Below, one piece after another: positions 63,770 to 64,000 of a stretch of DNA of 64,000 nt (position 1 is its first letter; each line of letters starts with the position of its first letter). The stretch spans positions 372,001 to 436,000 of the forward strand of contig NZ_VZZZ01000004.1 in the NCBI RefSeq assembly GCF_009193265.1, in the 5' to 3' direction. Under the pieces are notes generated by a model that worked only from the letters and a program-made list of their open reading frames with translations, searched no databases and had not been told where the DNA came from. A program made the position numbers and the translations under genes. Origin of the DNA: Marinobacter changyiensis (GTDB lineage: Bacteria > Pseudomonadota > Gammaproteobacteria > Pseudomonadales > Oleiphilaceae).

Positions 63770-64000
63770 GTCGGCGCTTCTTTCTGGCTCCGGACACCAC
63801 TGGCCCACCATATCCGGCAAGCGCCTTCGTCCGAAACCATGCAGGGGCCGACCGGATTCTTCGGTGTGCACCCCCGACCGTAGAGCGGACACTGGCTGGG
63901 ATAAATCTGGCCCATGACGACTTTGGCGCAGGCGCAACCGGGCGGCATCTCTTCCGCGCGACGACGTGGCTCGCTGGTGTGATCGGGAAAGCGATCCCGC
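63757..64000 (-). CDS. hypD: Hydrogenase maturation protein HypD, C-terminal part (gene continues beyond the window)
   Basis: Read on the minus strand from the window edge, the frame encodes the C-terminus of HypD: a CACAKVVMGQIYPSQCPLYG segment, then GRGCTPKNPVGPCMVSDEG and ACRIWW, matching the conserved Cys-rich end that binds the [4Fe-4S] cluster and supports HypC-HypD scaffold function. The stop codon is at 63757-63759. The N-terminal part lies outside the window to the right, where hypC and hydrogenase structural genes may also be expected. Confidence 0.85.
   Translation of the reverse strand, partial: RDRFPDHTSEPRRRAEEMPPGCACAKVVMGQIYPSQCPLYGRGCTPKNPVGPCMVSDEGACRIWWASGVRSQKEAPTCPQ

Overview
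The window looks like a chromosomal segment of a free-living, metabolically versatile gammaproteobacterium. This is inferred from gene content and family resemblance (malate:quinone oxidoreductase, a tRNA-queuosine mannosyltransferase, dense c-di-GMP signalling, XoxF-type methanol oxidation, [NiFe]-hydrogenase maturation); no rRNA or other marker gene is present to fix the taxonomy. I saw no tRNA, rRNA, CRISPR array, phage structural gene or transposase.

Layout. (1) 0-7.3 kb: an unknown gene, a DUF3524-type tRNA-queuosine mannosyltransferase, a scrap of a sigma-54 activator, an operon for a molybdenum hydroxylase (iorA-iorB-xdhC), then a secreted Met/Gln-rich protein paired with a helical-bundle protein. 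(2) 7.3-10.5 kb: erythromycin-esterase-like protein (minus strand) divergent from an SRAP/HMCES-type DNA-crosslink protein, then a VIT1/CCC1-type metal transporter. (3) 10.6-21.3 kb: a signalling block with a MetOD1 protein, three large GGDEF-EAL proteins with intact GGDEF, RxxD and EAL signature motifs, a PAS histidine kinase and two response regulators; the kinase/regulator junction looks like a hybrid kinase that lost most of its first receiver domain and changed frame. (4) 21.5-24.8 kb: malate:quinone oxidoreductase and an unusual 578-residue isocitrate-dehydrogenase-like protein that carries an internal duplication. (5) 24.9-27.2 kb: a MEDS-(dead EAL)-PAS protein plus short remnants of an IDH tail and of an EAL/GGDEF gene.

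(6) 27.5-50.8 kb is the most remarkable part: a roughly 23-kb, nine-gene, same-strand and tightly coupled operon encoding a 3270-residue DUF6603-type protein, several other very large proteins without recognisable signal peptides (681, about 1264 and 1274 residues), two sialidase-like beta-propeller proteins, a TSUP-family membrane transporter and small accessory proteins. I know of no described function for this gene set and regard it as the best candidate for an undescribed system.

(7) 51-57.3 kb: a lanthanide-type methanol dehydrogenase operon (xoxF, a cytochrome c, xoxJ and a secreted protein) with an attenuating terminator after xoxF, facing a glutathione-dependent formaldehyde-activating enzyme (gfa). 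(8) 57.6-64 kb: CapA-like protein, a GroEL paralogue without groES, and a leftward hypD-hypF-hypE hydrogenase-maturation operon whose hypD runs off the window. XoxF, Gfa, molybdenum hydroxylase and hydrogenase maturation together suggest use of C1 compounds and H2 as supplementary electron donors.
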